A stretch of 64,000 nucleotides of DNA from RUG11272 sp045226335. Its GTDB lineage: Bacteria > Bacillota > Clostridia > Christensenellales > Aristaeellaceae. This document shows, piece after piece, positions 8,345 through 16,415 of the stretch. The stretch spans positions 3,241 to 67,240 of the forward strand of contig JBGVCH010000002.1 in assembly GCA_045226335.1 (NCBI GenBank), in the 5' to 3' direction. The position numbers and the translations under genes were made by a program. Positions within the stretch are counted from its first letter, which is position 1, and the number at the start of each line of letters is the position of its first letter. The notes beneath the pieces were generated by a model, which was not told the origin of the DNA, did no database searches, and saw only the letters and a program-made list of their open reading frames with translations.

Positions 8345-9466
8345 ATGACGTATGACTATCTGGTGGTGGGCGCGGGACTGTTCGGCGCCGTGTTCGCCCG
8401 TCAGGCCGCGGACGCCGGAAAAAGGGTGCTGGTGATCGACAAGCGCCCCAACATCGCCGGCAACGTGTACACCGAGGAGATCGAGGGCATCCAGGTGCAC
8501 CGGTACGGCGCCCACATCTTCCACACCAACGACAAAACCGTGTGGAACTATGTGCAGCGCTTCGCGGAATTCAACCGCTTTACCAACTCCCCCGTGGCCA
8601 ACTATCACGGGGAGCTGTACAGCCTGCCCTTTAACATGTACACCTTCAACCGCATGTGGGGCGTGGTAACTCCGGCGGAGGCCGAGGCGAAAATCGAGGA
8701 GCAGCGCCGCGCCGCGGGCATCACCGAGCCGAAGAACCTGGAGGAGCAGGCCATTTCCCTGGTGGGCACGGACATCTACGAGAAACTGGTGAAGGGCTAC
8801 ACGCAGAAGCAGTGGGGCCGGGCCTGCACCGACCTGCCTGCCTTCATCATCCGCCGCCTGCCGGTGCGCTTCACCTTCGACAACAACTACTTCAACGCCC
8901 TGTACCAGGGGATCCCCGTGGGGGGCTACACCGCCATGGTGAGCCGGATGCTGGCGGGCATCGAGGTCCGTCTCGGCGTCGATTACCTTCAGGACAAGGC
9001 CGCGTTGGATGCCCTGGCGGAGAAAACCGTGTACACCGGCCCCATCGACGCGTATTTCAACTACCGTCTGGGAACGCTGGAATACCGCTCCGTCCGCTTC
9101 GAGACGGAAGTGCTGGACCAGCCCAACTTCCAGGGCAACGCCGCCGTCAACTACACCGACGCGGAGACCCCCTGGACCCGGATCATCGAGCACAAGTGGT
9201 TCGAGTTCGGCAAGGGCCCCGACGGGCGGGATCTGCCCAAAACCGTCATCAGCCGGGAGTTCAGCTCCGAGTGGAAGCCCGGAGACGAGCCCTACTACCC
9301 CGTCAACGACGAAAAAAACGGCGCCCTGTACAAGGCGTACAAAGCGCTGGCGGAGGGTGAGAAAAACGTCGTCTTCGGCGGACGGCTGGGTGAGTATAAG
9401 TACTACGATATGGACCAGGTCATCGCGTCCGCCCTGCGCTGCGCGGAGGGGCAGCTGAAAGCCTGA
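8345..9466 (+). CDS. glf: UDP-galactopyranose mutase
   Basis: A 373-residue flavoprotein that interconverts UDP-galactopyranose and UDP-galactofuranose, supplying Galf for surface glycans. The FAD Rossmann motif is VVGAGLFGAVFARQAADAG at the N-terminus. Active-site signatures include GAHIFHTND, the KGYTQKQWG substrate loop and the C-terminal FGGRLGEYKYYDMDQVI. Length is normal for bacterial Glf. GGGAGG precedes the ATG at 8345; the frame is open further upstream but overlaps ybaK without similarity. No glycosyltransferases are adjacent; rfbC, another nucleotide-sugar enzyme, lies on the opposite strand just beyond the repeat. Confidence 0.95.
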   Translation: MTYDYLVVGAGLFGAVFARQAADAGKRVLVIDKRPNIAGNVYTEEIEGIQVHRYGAHIFHTNDKTVWNYVQRFAEFNRFTNSPVANYHGELYSLPFNMYTFNRMWGVVTPAEAEAKIEEQRRAAGITEPKNLEEQAISLVGTDIYEKLVKGYTQKQWGRACTDLPAFIIRRLPVRFTFDNNYFNALYQGIPVGGYTAMVSRMLAGIEVRLGVDYLQDKAALDALAEKTVYTGPIDAYFNYRLGTLEYRSVRFETEVLDQPNFQGNAAVNYTDAETPWTRIIEHKWFEFGKGPDGRDLPKTVISREFSSEWKPGDEPYYPVNDEKNGALYKAYKALAEGEKNVVFGGRLGEYKYYDMDQVIASALRCAEGQLKA

Positions 9467-9500
9467 TGCTTATCATTCCTGTAGAGCGCCGAGTGTACAG

Positions 9501-9590
9501 AAGGGATTTCGAGGCCTGCGGGCCTCGACCAGGGCTTTCCGATCGCCCTGGACCTTCGGTTGCATGCCCTCACTTGACTCGTTATTCTTA
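9501..9590. repeat. Structured intergenic repeat, copy 1
   Basis: This 90-base stretch aligns without gaps to 36423-36512, with 13 differences (77 of 90 identical). The core at 9533-9559 is identical in both copies. A 7-bp hairpin with a TGCG loop spans 9510-9527. Two of its base pairs differ from copy 2, and both differ in a pairing-preserving way: A-T here is C-G there, and C-G here is T-A there. A second hairpin pairs CCAGGG (9529-9534) with CCCTGG (9546-9551). The element lies between convergent glf and rfbC, just before a bidirectional terminator. Confidence 0.85.
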
Positions 9591-9620
9591 GCTTGGTAGA
9601 ACAGTATGAAGACCGCACTG

Positions 9621-9668
9621 GAAAAGCGCCGTTGTCCCGGCTGTTTACGTCGGGTGCCGGCGCTTTTC
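9621..9668. terminator. Bidirectional terminator between glf and rfbC
   Basis: GAAAAGCGCCG (9621-9631) pairs perfectly with CGGCGCTTTTC (9658-9668), an 11-bp stem with A and T runs at the outer ends. It can therefore stop transcription from both directions between two convergent genes. It overlaps nothing coding and lies 31 bases beyond repeat copy 1. Confidence 0.75.
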
Positions 9669-9682
9669 GCGTGCCGCAGGGG

Positions 9683-10234
9683 TCAAAATACCATCCCGCT
9701 CTCCCGCAGGGTCGGGAAGGCCCGGTCCCGGGCGTTGAGGATCAGCGGGATCCCTTCGGGCCAGGCGACGCCGATATCCGGATCGTCCCAGCGGATGCCG
9801 CCCTCGTCCTCCGGGTGGTACACGTCGTCGCACTTGTAGGCGATCTCCGCCCAGTCGGACAGCACCAGGTAGCCGTGGGCGAAGCCCCGGGGGATCAGCA
9901 TCTGCCGCCGGTTCTCCTCCGAGAGCCGCGTCCCGGTCCAGCGGCCGTAGGCGGCGCTGCCGCCGCGCAGGTCCACCGCCACGTCGAAGATCTCCCCCCG
10001 CAGCACCCGCATCAGCTTGGCCTGGGGATGCCGCCGCTGGAAGTGCAGCCCCCTGAGAACGCCCCGGCCGGACCCGGACTGGTTGTCCTGGACAAAGCGG
10101 TACCCGAAACCGGCCTCCGCGAAGGCATCCTCCCGGTAGGTCTCCATGAAGTGCCCCCGGTCATCCCCGTAAACCCGCAGATCCACGGTCATGACGCCGG
10201 GCAAAGCCGTCTCCGTAAAGATGAAATTGCTCAT
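9683..10234 (-). CDS. rfbC: dTDP-4-dehydrorhamnose 3,5-epimerase
   Basis: A 183-residue RmlC-type cupin that epimerises dTDP-4-keto-6-deoxyglucose at C3 and C5 for dTDP-rhamnose. The family core is clear: FVQDNQSGSGRGVLRGLHFQ carries the catalytic His, and IPRGFAHGYLVLSDWAEIAY carries the second His region and the Tyr side. GIRWDDPDIGVAWP closes the fold. The ATG at 10234 follows GGAGAG; the open extension upstream overlaps the preceding hydrolase. rfbA, rfbB and rfbD are not adjacent. Only 20 bases separate it from the hydrolase upstream, so it may be read from that promoter. Confidence 0.94.
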   Translation of the reverse strand: MSNFIFTETALPGVMTVDLRVYGDDRGHFMETYREDAFAEAGFGYRFVQDNQSGSGRGVLRGLHFQRRHPQAKLMRVLRGEIFDVAVDLRGGSAAYGRWTGTRLSEENRRQMLIPRGFAHGYLVLSDWAEIAYKCDDVYHPEDEGGIRWDDPDIGVAWPEGIPLILNARDRAFPTLRESGMVF

Positions 10235-10254
10235 GTTCTCTCCTCTGCCTGTCC

Positions 10255-12456
10255 TCACGGCTGGGATGCGGCCGCCTCCGCCTTCCTGCGGTGCCACAGG
10301 AAGACAAACGCGGCGATCAGGAATCCAATGTGCACCAGCACCAGCAGGATGCCCTTCAGGACGGTGAAATCGCCGTTGAGGCCCTCCAGAAGCGCGTGGG
10401 CCGCCTGGAGCAGCACCAGCGCCCAGAAGAACCCCCACCGCCTGCTGACGGACCGGCAGCCCTTGAAGCAGTAGATCAGCAGCACGATGAACACCAGGAT
10501 CCCGGGGATGATCTTCGCCAGGGGCAGGACCGGAATGAAGTACCAGAAGGCAACCTCCGGCAGGGCAAACAGGACAACCGCCAGGCCGTGCCAGATGAAG
10601 GCCGCCACCGGGTTCTTCGGCCGGTGCTTTTTCTTGCGGATAATCGCCATGACGATGGCGGTGATGGCCATGATCAGCAGGATCAGCACGAGCAGCAGGA
10701 GCCGGTTGATCAGGCCGGAGATGGTCAGGTGCACCACGCGGTTGTTCTCCAGCCGCATGGCGGTGGTGGGCGAATAGACGGTGTCGGACAGGAAGGAGAT
10801 GTCGGTGTGGTCGCTGCCCTCCGGCTCGATCACGCCGCCCTGGGCCGAGGTCCGGATGACCGCCGTTTCCCCGCTGCCCATGAAGTACGAATAGACGTTG
10901 TCTGTCTTGACCTGAAACGAATGCCCGGAGGCCCGCAACCCGGTGTAGGTGACGGTCTGGGGCAGGGCGGACCGGGACGTGACCGCGACCGTGTAGCTCC
11001 GGTCCGCGGGCAGGGTGATCATCACCTTGTCGTCCTCGGCGTGCGCTTCCGGGAAGGCCCGGGGGTTCTCCGCCCCGTCGACCAGCTCCTTCCCGTCCGC
11101 CAGGATCTGCTTCAGCACCTTATCGCCGTCGGAGACCGCGATGTCCGCGCTTCCGTAGATGATCAGGCGGATGTACTCCGTGTTGTCGGAGAAGAGGACC
11201 GCCGGGTCGTCGGAGGCCTCCATCATGGCCAGGTACTCGTAGGGGTTGTGCGCGTTGAACAGGTTCATGATCCCCTGCTCCGGATCCCACTGGTCCGGAG
11301 GCAGCCGGTCCGGCTTGCCCTGGAGTAGGTAGACATTCAGCAGGGTGCCGAGGTAATCCCGCATCTCCTTGAGTTCTTCTCCGGCATCGGGATCCTCCAT
11401 GGCGTAGGTGTCCAGCGCTTTCATCAGGATGAACAGCGCGTCCTCCGCCTCCTCGTCGCCGGTCATCAGGCCGATGATCACCGGCTGGAGGTGCTCCGCG
11501 TAATCCTTTGCGTTCGGCATGAGCATCAGCAGGTAGTCTATCAGGGTCCGGATCTGGTAATTGATCTCGGTGTTGAAGACCATCTCCGCGCCCGTCATCT
11601 CCCGGTACAGGTCCGCGGCCTTCTCCATGACGGGGGCGCAGTCCGCGTCCGTCTCGGTGGATACCAGGAACAGGTCCTGGCCGTAGCGGTGATAGCCCCA
11701 GTCCTCCAGCGGGATCCGGGGCACAACGTCCTCCTTCTGGACGATGTTGAAGATGTTCGGGTACGCCACCGGGTTCTTCACGGTCTGCGGCGTCGCGAAC
11801 AGATAGGCGTAGACATCATCGAACCGGCCCGACGCCGTGCAGTCCGCGGCGGTGATGTTGGCGACGGCGGCCGCCCGGCTGAAGCCCGTGATCCAGAGCT
11901 TCACCTTCCCCTCCGCGGAATGCCGGTCCAGGTAATCCGTCAGAGCGGCCTGCACCTGCATCGACGCGTCCCGGAAGCCCACGGACCTGTCCTCGTCTCC
12001 CACGGTCAGGTTGCTGGCCCATTCGGCGCCGTAGTTCCCGCCGCACACCGCGCAGAGGATCACCGTCGTGTCCCCGACGGTCTTCCGGGCCAGCCCGTAG
12101 CAGATGGAATCCTTGGTGGGCCCGGTGCGGTAGGCGTCCGTCTCGGCCTCGGAAAAGCCCATCTCCTCCAGGAACGCCAGCAGGTTGTCGTCCTGGCGAT
12201 CGGGGTTGTCCTTGTTCCGGAAGGCGCACAGGGACAGGCCCAGGGACAGCCGGGCGAAATCGTGGTGATACATGTCCGACGGCAGGGAGAAGTACGCGTC
12301 GTCGTAGCGGTACTCCTGCGTCCACTTGTGCCCGAAGGTCTTGAAGGTTCCCCGGACCGTCCGTCCTTCATCGGCCGCCTCCGCCTGAACGGCCGGCGCG
12401 CCGAAAAGCCCTGCCAGCAGGGTAACGCAAAGCAATTTCAGGAGCAGCTTCTTCAC
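10255..12456 (-). CDS. Secreted lipase-like alpha/beta hydrolase with C-terminal membrane bundle
   Basis: A 733-residue protein starting at GTG after GGAAGGAAG. Residues 1-25 form a signal peptide ending near VQAEA. A nucleophile elbow, WITGFSRAAAVAN, puts a Ser at about residue 193, in the GxSRA form seen in class 3-type lipases rather than GHSLG. The middle third looks like a hydrolase core plus an extracytoplasmic domain. From about residue 577 the chain becomes strongly hydrophobic, with about five predicted membrane helices separated by basic loops (RKKKHR). I cannot name the substrate. The combination of exported esterase-like domain and polytopic tail is unusual. Confidence 0.6.
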   Translation of the reverse strand: MKKLLLKLLCVTLLAGLFGAPAVQAEAADEGRTVRGTFKTFGHKWTQEYRYDDAYFSLPSDMYHHDFARLSLGLSLCAFRNKDNPDRQDDNLLAFLEEMGFSEAETDAYRTGPTKDSICYGLARKTVGDTTVILCAVCGGNYGAEWASNLTVGDEDRSVGFRDASMQVQAALTDYLDRHSAEGKVKLWITGFSRAAAVANITAADCTASGRFDDVYAYLFATPQTVKNPVAYPNIFNIVQKEDVVPRIPLEDWGYHRYGQDLFLVSTETDADCAPVMEKAADLYREMTGAEMVFNTEINYQIRTLIDYLLMLMPNAKDYAEHLQPVIIGLMTGDEEAEDALFILMKALDTYAMEDPDAGEELKEMRDYLGTLLNVYLLQGKPDRLPPDQWDPEQGIMNLFNAHNPYEYLAMMEASDDPAVLFSDNTEYIRLIIYGSADIAVSDGDKVLKQILADGKELVDGAENPRAFPEAHAEDDKVMITLPADRSYTVAVTSRSALPQTVTYTGLRASGHSFQVKTDNVYSYFMGSGETAVIRTSAQGGVIEPEGSDHTDISFLSDTVYSPTTAMRLENNRVVHLTISGLINRLLLLVLILLIMAITAIVMAIIRKKKHRPKNPVAAFIWHGLAVVLFALPEVAFWYFIPVLPLAKIIPGILVFIVLLIYCFKGCRSVSRRWGFFWALVLLQAAHALLEGLNGDFTVLKGILLVLVHIGFLIAAFVFLWHRRKAEAAASQP

Positions 12457-12508
12457 AGGGTCGACTTCCTTCCGGCCGTTATCTCATTCCAAGGGGGCCG
12501 CCACGGGT

Positions 12509-12537
12509 ATTGTACCACGATTCCCCCGGAAGCACAA
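12509..12537 (-). promoter_or_regulatory. Promoter for the hydrolase gene
   Basis: On the minus strand TTGTGC (12537-12532) and TACAAT (12514-12509) are separated by 17 bases, a reasonable sigma-70/sigma-A promoter. The start codon lies about 53 bases downstream. It faces away from the promoter for the DUF3795 gene. Confidence 0.6.
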
Positions 12538-12570
12538 CAGCCCGGCCGGGATCCGCATACATCCCCGCCC

Positions 12571-12599
12571 TTGACACGCGCCTGTCCGCTCATTATACT
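12571..12599 (+). promoter_or_regulatory. Promoter for the DUF3795/C11 protease pair
   Basis: TTGACA (12571-12576), a 17-base spacer and TATACT (12594-12599) give a near-consensus housekeeping promoter. It lies 43 bases before the DUF3795 start and probably also serves the protease gene that follows. Confidence 0.75.
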
Positions 12600-12642
12600 C
12601 TGTTCAGAGGCAAAAAACGAACCGACGAAAGGAAAGATCCGC

Positions 12643-12984
12643 ATGAACAGGTATATCGCTTACTGCGGGCTGAACTGCGAGGCCTGCGACGCCCGGCTGG
12701 CCACCCTCCGGAACGACGACGAACTGCGCCGGAAGACCGCCGCGCTGTGGTCCGAACTCAACGGGGAGGCGATCACCCCGGAGATGATCAACTGCACCGG
12801 ATGCCGGATCGAAGGGGCCAAAACGCCCTTCTGCGACGCCATCTGCCCGATCCGGCAGTGCGCCATGGGGCGGCAGGTTGAGACCTGTGGGCAGTGCGAT
12901 GAAATGTCCGATTGCGAGAAACTCCGCATGATCACAGGCCATGCTCCCGAAGCCCTGAACAACCTGAAAGCCGCGCGGGAATGA
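12643..12984 (+). CDS. DUF3795-type Cys-rich small protein
   Basis: A 113-residue protein opening with YIAYCGLNCEACDARLA, the hallmark of DUF3795. More cysteines follow in pairs: NCTGCRIEG, FCDAICPIRQCA and CGQCDEMSDC. The spacing suggests a metal or Fe-S binding role, but no function is established for the family. The ATG follows AAAGGAAAG. It is the first gene after a strong promoter, and the secreted protease starts 29 bases beyond its stop. The two products have no obvious functional link. Confidence 0.78.
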   Translation: MNRYIAYCGLNCEACDARLATLRNDDELRRKTAALWSELNGEAITPEMINCTGCRIEGAKTPFCDAICPIRQCAMGRQVETCGQCDEMSDCEKLRMITGHAPEALNNLKAARE

Positions 12985-13013
12985 CGCCGCAGCCAAGCCT
13001 GAGGAGGGTACGC

Positions 13014-16000
13014 ATGCGAAAGCTTGTTTTCATTCTGACCGCCGCGCTGCTGGTCCTCATTCTCCCGGCCGCCCTGGCAGAGACGGAGGAGAAAGCCCTG
13101 ACGGTGATGGTGTACCTCACCGGCAGCAACCTGGAATCCTCCTCAGGCCTGGCCACGGAGGACGTACGGGAAATGCTGCGGTCCGGGTATGACCGGGAGC
13201 AGGTGAACGTGGTACTCCTCACCGGAGGCTCCACCAAATGGGTCTCCGGGTTCCCCGTGGACGCCACCGGCCTGTACGTCCTGGACCGGGTTTCCCGCCC
13301 CACGGAGGTGGAGCGTTTCCCGCTGATGAACATGGGCGACGCCGACACCCTCTCCTTTTTCATGCGCACCTGCCAGGAGCGGTTCCCGGCGGAAGCTTAC
13401 ATCCTGATCCTCTGGGACCACGGCGGCGGGCCGCTGCTGGGGGTCTGCTCGGACCGCCTCCACGACAAGGACGCCCTCTCCCTGGCCGAGCTGGGGCAGG
13501 CCCTGGCGGACAGCGGCTTCTCCAAGGACCGGAAGCTCCGGCTCATCGGCTTTGACGCCTGCCTCATGGGCGCGCTGGAGGTGGCCACGGTCTGCGCGCC
13601 TTACGCGGACTACATGGTGGCCTCCCAGGAGCTGGAGCCCGGCATCGGCTGGAACTACCGTTTCCTCCGGGATCTCGGGGCGGACGCGGACGGCGCGGAG
13701 ATCGGCCGGCAGATCATCCGGCACTACTTCGAAGGCGCCGAGCGGGAGATCCGCAAGGGAACCCCCGTGACCCTCTCCTGCATCGACCTGAGTCGGATCG
13801 ACGCGCTGAACCGCGCGCTGAGTCCGCTGTTCCGCGGTCTGGCCGACAGCCTCGACGACCGGAGCTATGCCCGGTACTCCGTCAGCCGGCAGGCCTCAGC
13901 CTCGGTGGCCCGCTCCTCTGGCCGGGAGTATGACCTGGTGGACCTGCGCTCCCTGCTGACGCACTACGGCGAGCTCTCGGGCACGGACCCAGCGGAGGCC
14001 ATCGACGCCCTGGACGCCGCCGTCGTCAGCCAGCAGAGTACAGTGGACGGCCTCACGGGCCTCACGGTCTACTTCCCCTTCTACAACAAGGAGGAGTATG
14101 CCGCGGACTGGGGAAGCCGGTACGCGGGCATCAGCGCTTTCCCGGATTACGCGGACTGGATCCGGGGCTTCGGCGGCATTCTCACCGGCGAGGCCCTGAC
14201 GGACTGGCGGATCGCGGAGGTAGAACAGGAAGAAGACCAGCCCGGCGTCTTCACCCTGTACCTCACGCCGGATCAGCAGGAGAGCTTTGTCTCGGCGGAA
14301 CTGCTGGTGCTGACCCACTATCCGGGCTACGGCTATGTCCTGGCCAACCGCTTCGGGGACATCGACATGGACCGGCACGGCATGCTGACGGCCACCATCG
14401 ACAACCAGTGCCTGTATCCCATCGGCCGGGACGGGGAAATCCTGAACTACGAGGTGCCCTTTCGGGAAGTGGACGGCTTCTATCTCCTCCGGGCCCAGGT
14501 CCACAGGAACTACCTGCTGTACGACGACGACTGGATCCGCTGGGCGGACTTCCGCCTGCGGGAAAACCCGGAAACCGGCCTGCTGGAGATCGTGGACGCC
14601 TTCTTCGTGGAGGACGACGACTTCCCCGGGCGCAACGAGGTAGACTTCAGCGTATGGGAGAGCATCTATTTCGTCGTGCACTTCACGGAGCCCCTCCGGG
14701 ATGAGCAGGGCCTTCTGCTGCCCTTTGACCAGTGGGATGACAGCGGCGAGCGCTGGCTCATGTACGGATTCTCCGTGGATCAGCTGGCGGGATTCGGCTT
14801 CAGGCCCGCCGCCTCCAGCGCGGCACAGCGCTGCGCCTGCTTCCAGATTCTGGACGTGCAGGGCAATCTGGCTGTCAGCGAACTAATCCCCGTCGTCAAC
14901 CCCAATGTGACCGCGATCCCCCTGGAAGAGACGCTGGTGGACAGCGAGGTCCTCGGCGTCGTCCTGGGCCAGGTCCAGGTCAACCGGACCGAAGTGGACA
15001 GCGGCATCACCCTCTCCATGACCATGGAGAACCGGCTGGACCGGAAGATGACCGTCTACGTCCAAAACATCCGGACCGATCAAATCTTCCTGACGCAATA
15101 TGCGTCCGACAGTCTTGGGTCCTATGTCGTCCTGAACCCCGGCGAGGTCAAGCCCGTCGACTGGACGCTGCCCATCGGGCATCTGCGGTACACGGGCTGT
15201 CAGTCGATCTCCGGCCTCAGCCTCGAGTTCGAGGTCACCATGGCCGACCCGGGCGACGATCCGCCGCCGGTGGACGCCGGCCACAGCACCGGCTCCGGCA
15301 AGTGGCTGTATGACACGGGCTTTGACACGCAGCTCGACCTCTCCGGTCTGATCGAGCCCCTGCCCGAAGAGCCGCTGACAACCGCGAAAAACGGCGGACT
15401 GCATCTGGATGTGTACAGCTGCCGCGTGGAAGAGGACGGCAGTCTGGTCCTCCATGTGGGCCTGCGGAACCGGACCGGGCAGTTGGTGGACAGCAGCCTT
15501 TTCGGCAGCATCAACGGCCACTGTTTCGGCACCAGGGCGGCCTTCAGCGGCGCCGCGGACGCGCATCCCTCCTTCACCCTCCGGCACGGGCAGGACTGGT
15601 ACGGCCTGATCCGGTTCAGCGCGGGGCCCAGCATCAGTATGAAGATGATGGAATCCGACAACTTGTACCGGGACACTGTCCTCATTCTGGTTGATCTGGA
15701 CACCATGCCGCTTCAGAGCGAAGAACTGTTCCTGGACTACGGCATCCGGCTGGTGGGCGAGATCACCCTGCATCTGACGTGCACATCCGCTGACGACGCC
15801 CAGAACAGCCATGCCCTGACGCTGACGGTCCGCCTGAAGGAACCGCTGGACTACGCCGCGGCCCGGGGCATCGAGATCCCGCCCAGTCCGGAGGACCGAA
15901 TGGTCATCTCCACCGCCGACTCCCGCATTTGGCTGGACGCCATCCGGATCACGGAGGAAAAAGTGATCGCGGTTTACGACTGGCAGAATCTTTCGGATGA

Positions 16001-16325
16001 CTTCCTCATGTTCACGTTCTTCAACGTTGGCATCGGGCCGGAGATCAGCGGGGTCGATTTTGCGTCCATCGACCTGCGCCAGTATGATGTGATGTATGTT
16101 TACCCCGGAGAGACCGCCAGAATCACCTGTGTGTACACTCCGGAGGCCAGCCCCCTGCCGCTGACAGAGCTCCGGCTGAGCGTTCCCATGCCTGTCCGGG
16201 ACCCGGACTATCTGATGCGCTACAACCGTCAGCCGGCGTTCACGGTCCGCTTTAATGCCCCGGTGACGGCGCCCTGCATCCTCACCGACGGGTTCACCGT
16301 CATCCCGGAGACCGACAGTCCGTAA
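13014..16325 (+). CDS. Secreted clostripain-family (C11) cysteine protease with long C-terminal extension
   Basis: A 1103-residue protein. A signal peptide covers residues 1-22 (ending PAALA). The peptidase C11 domain follows at about 25-400. VMVYLTGSNLES opens it, LILWDHGGG holds the catalytic His (about 136) and IGFDACLMG the catalytic Cys (about 183). SQELEPGIGWNY is also typical. Clostripain relatives cleave after Arg or Lys. The remaining 700 residues look like tandem beta-rich domains and contain no cell-wall sorting motif or terminal membrane helix, so the protein may be released. GAGGAGGG precedes the ATG at 13014. It is convergent with the BspA-like gene. Confidence 0.83.
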   Translation: MRKLVFILTAALLVLILPAALAETEEKALTVMVYLTGSNLESSSGLATEDVREMLRSGYDREQVNVVLLTGGSTKWVSGFPVDATGLYVLDRVSRPTEVERFPLMNMGDADTLSFFMRTCQERFPAEAYILILWDHGGGPLLGVCSDRLHDKDALSLAELGQALADSGFSKDRKLRLIGFDACLMGALEVATVCAPYADYMVASQELEPGIGWNYRFLRDLGADADGAEIGRQIIRHYFEGAEREIRKGTPVTLSCIDLSRIDALNRALSPLFRGLADSLDDRSYARYSVSRQASASVARSSGREYDLVDLRSLLTHYGELSGTDPAEAIDALDAAVVSQQSTVDGLTGLTVYFPFYNKEEYAADWGSRYAGISAFPDYADWIRGFGGILTGEALTDWRIAEVEQEEDQPGVFTLYLTPDQQESFVSAELLVLTHYPGYGYVLANRFGDIDMDRHGMLTATIDNQCLYPIGRDGEILNYEVPFREVDGFYLLRAQVHRNYLLYDDDWIRWADFRLRENPETGLLEIVDAFFVEDDDFPGRNEVDFSVWESIYFVVHFTEPLRDEQGLLLPFDQWDDSGERWLMYGFSVDQLAGFGFRPAASSAAQRCACFQILDVQGNLAVSELIPVVNPNVTAIPLEETLVDSEVLGVVLGQVQVNRTEVDSGITLSMTMENRLDRKMTVYVQNIRTDQIFLTQYASDSLGSYVVLNPGEVKPVDWTLPIGHLRYTGCQSISGLSLEFEVTMADPGDDPPPVDAGHSTGSGKWLYDTGFDTQLDLSGLIEPLPEEPLTTAKNGGLHLDVYSCRVEEDGSLVLHVGLRNRTGQLVDSSLFGSINGHCFGTRAAFSGAADAHPSFTLRHGQDWYGLIRFSAGPSISMKMMESDNLYRDTVLILVDLDTMPLQSEELFLDYGIRLVGEITLHLTCTSADDAQNSHALTLTVRLKEPLDYAAARGIEIPPSPEDRMVISTADSRIWLDAIRITEEKVIAVYDWQNLSDDFLMFTFFNVGIGPEISGVDFASIDLRQYDVMYVYPGETARITCVYTPEASPLPLTELRLSVPMPVRDPDYLMRYNRQPAFTVRFNAPVTAPCILTDGFTVIPETDSP

Positions 16326-16332
16326 CGCACTA

Positions 16333-16400
16333 AAACCCGCGGAGCAAAAGACCCAGGCCGCGCCCAGAGGCAAAGCCGGGTCTTTTTGCGCCGCGGGTTT
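16333..16400. terminator. Bidirectional terminator between protease and BspA-like genes
   Basis: AAACCCGCGG (16333-16342) pairs with CCGCGGGTTT (16391-16400). Inside it, GCAAAAGACCC (16344-16354) pairs with GGGTCTTTTTGC (16378-16389). The nested stems carry A and T runs usable from either strand between the two convergent genes. Confidence 0.78.
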
Positions 16401-16415
16401 CCCACCGATTGGGGG

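Noticed and set aside
12454..12456. ATG start for the secreted hydrolase
   Set aside because: The codon is GTG; no in-frame ATG keeps the signal peptide intact.
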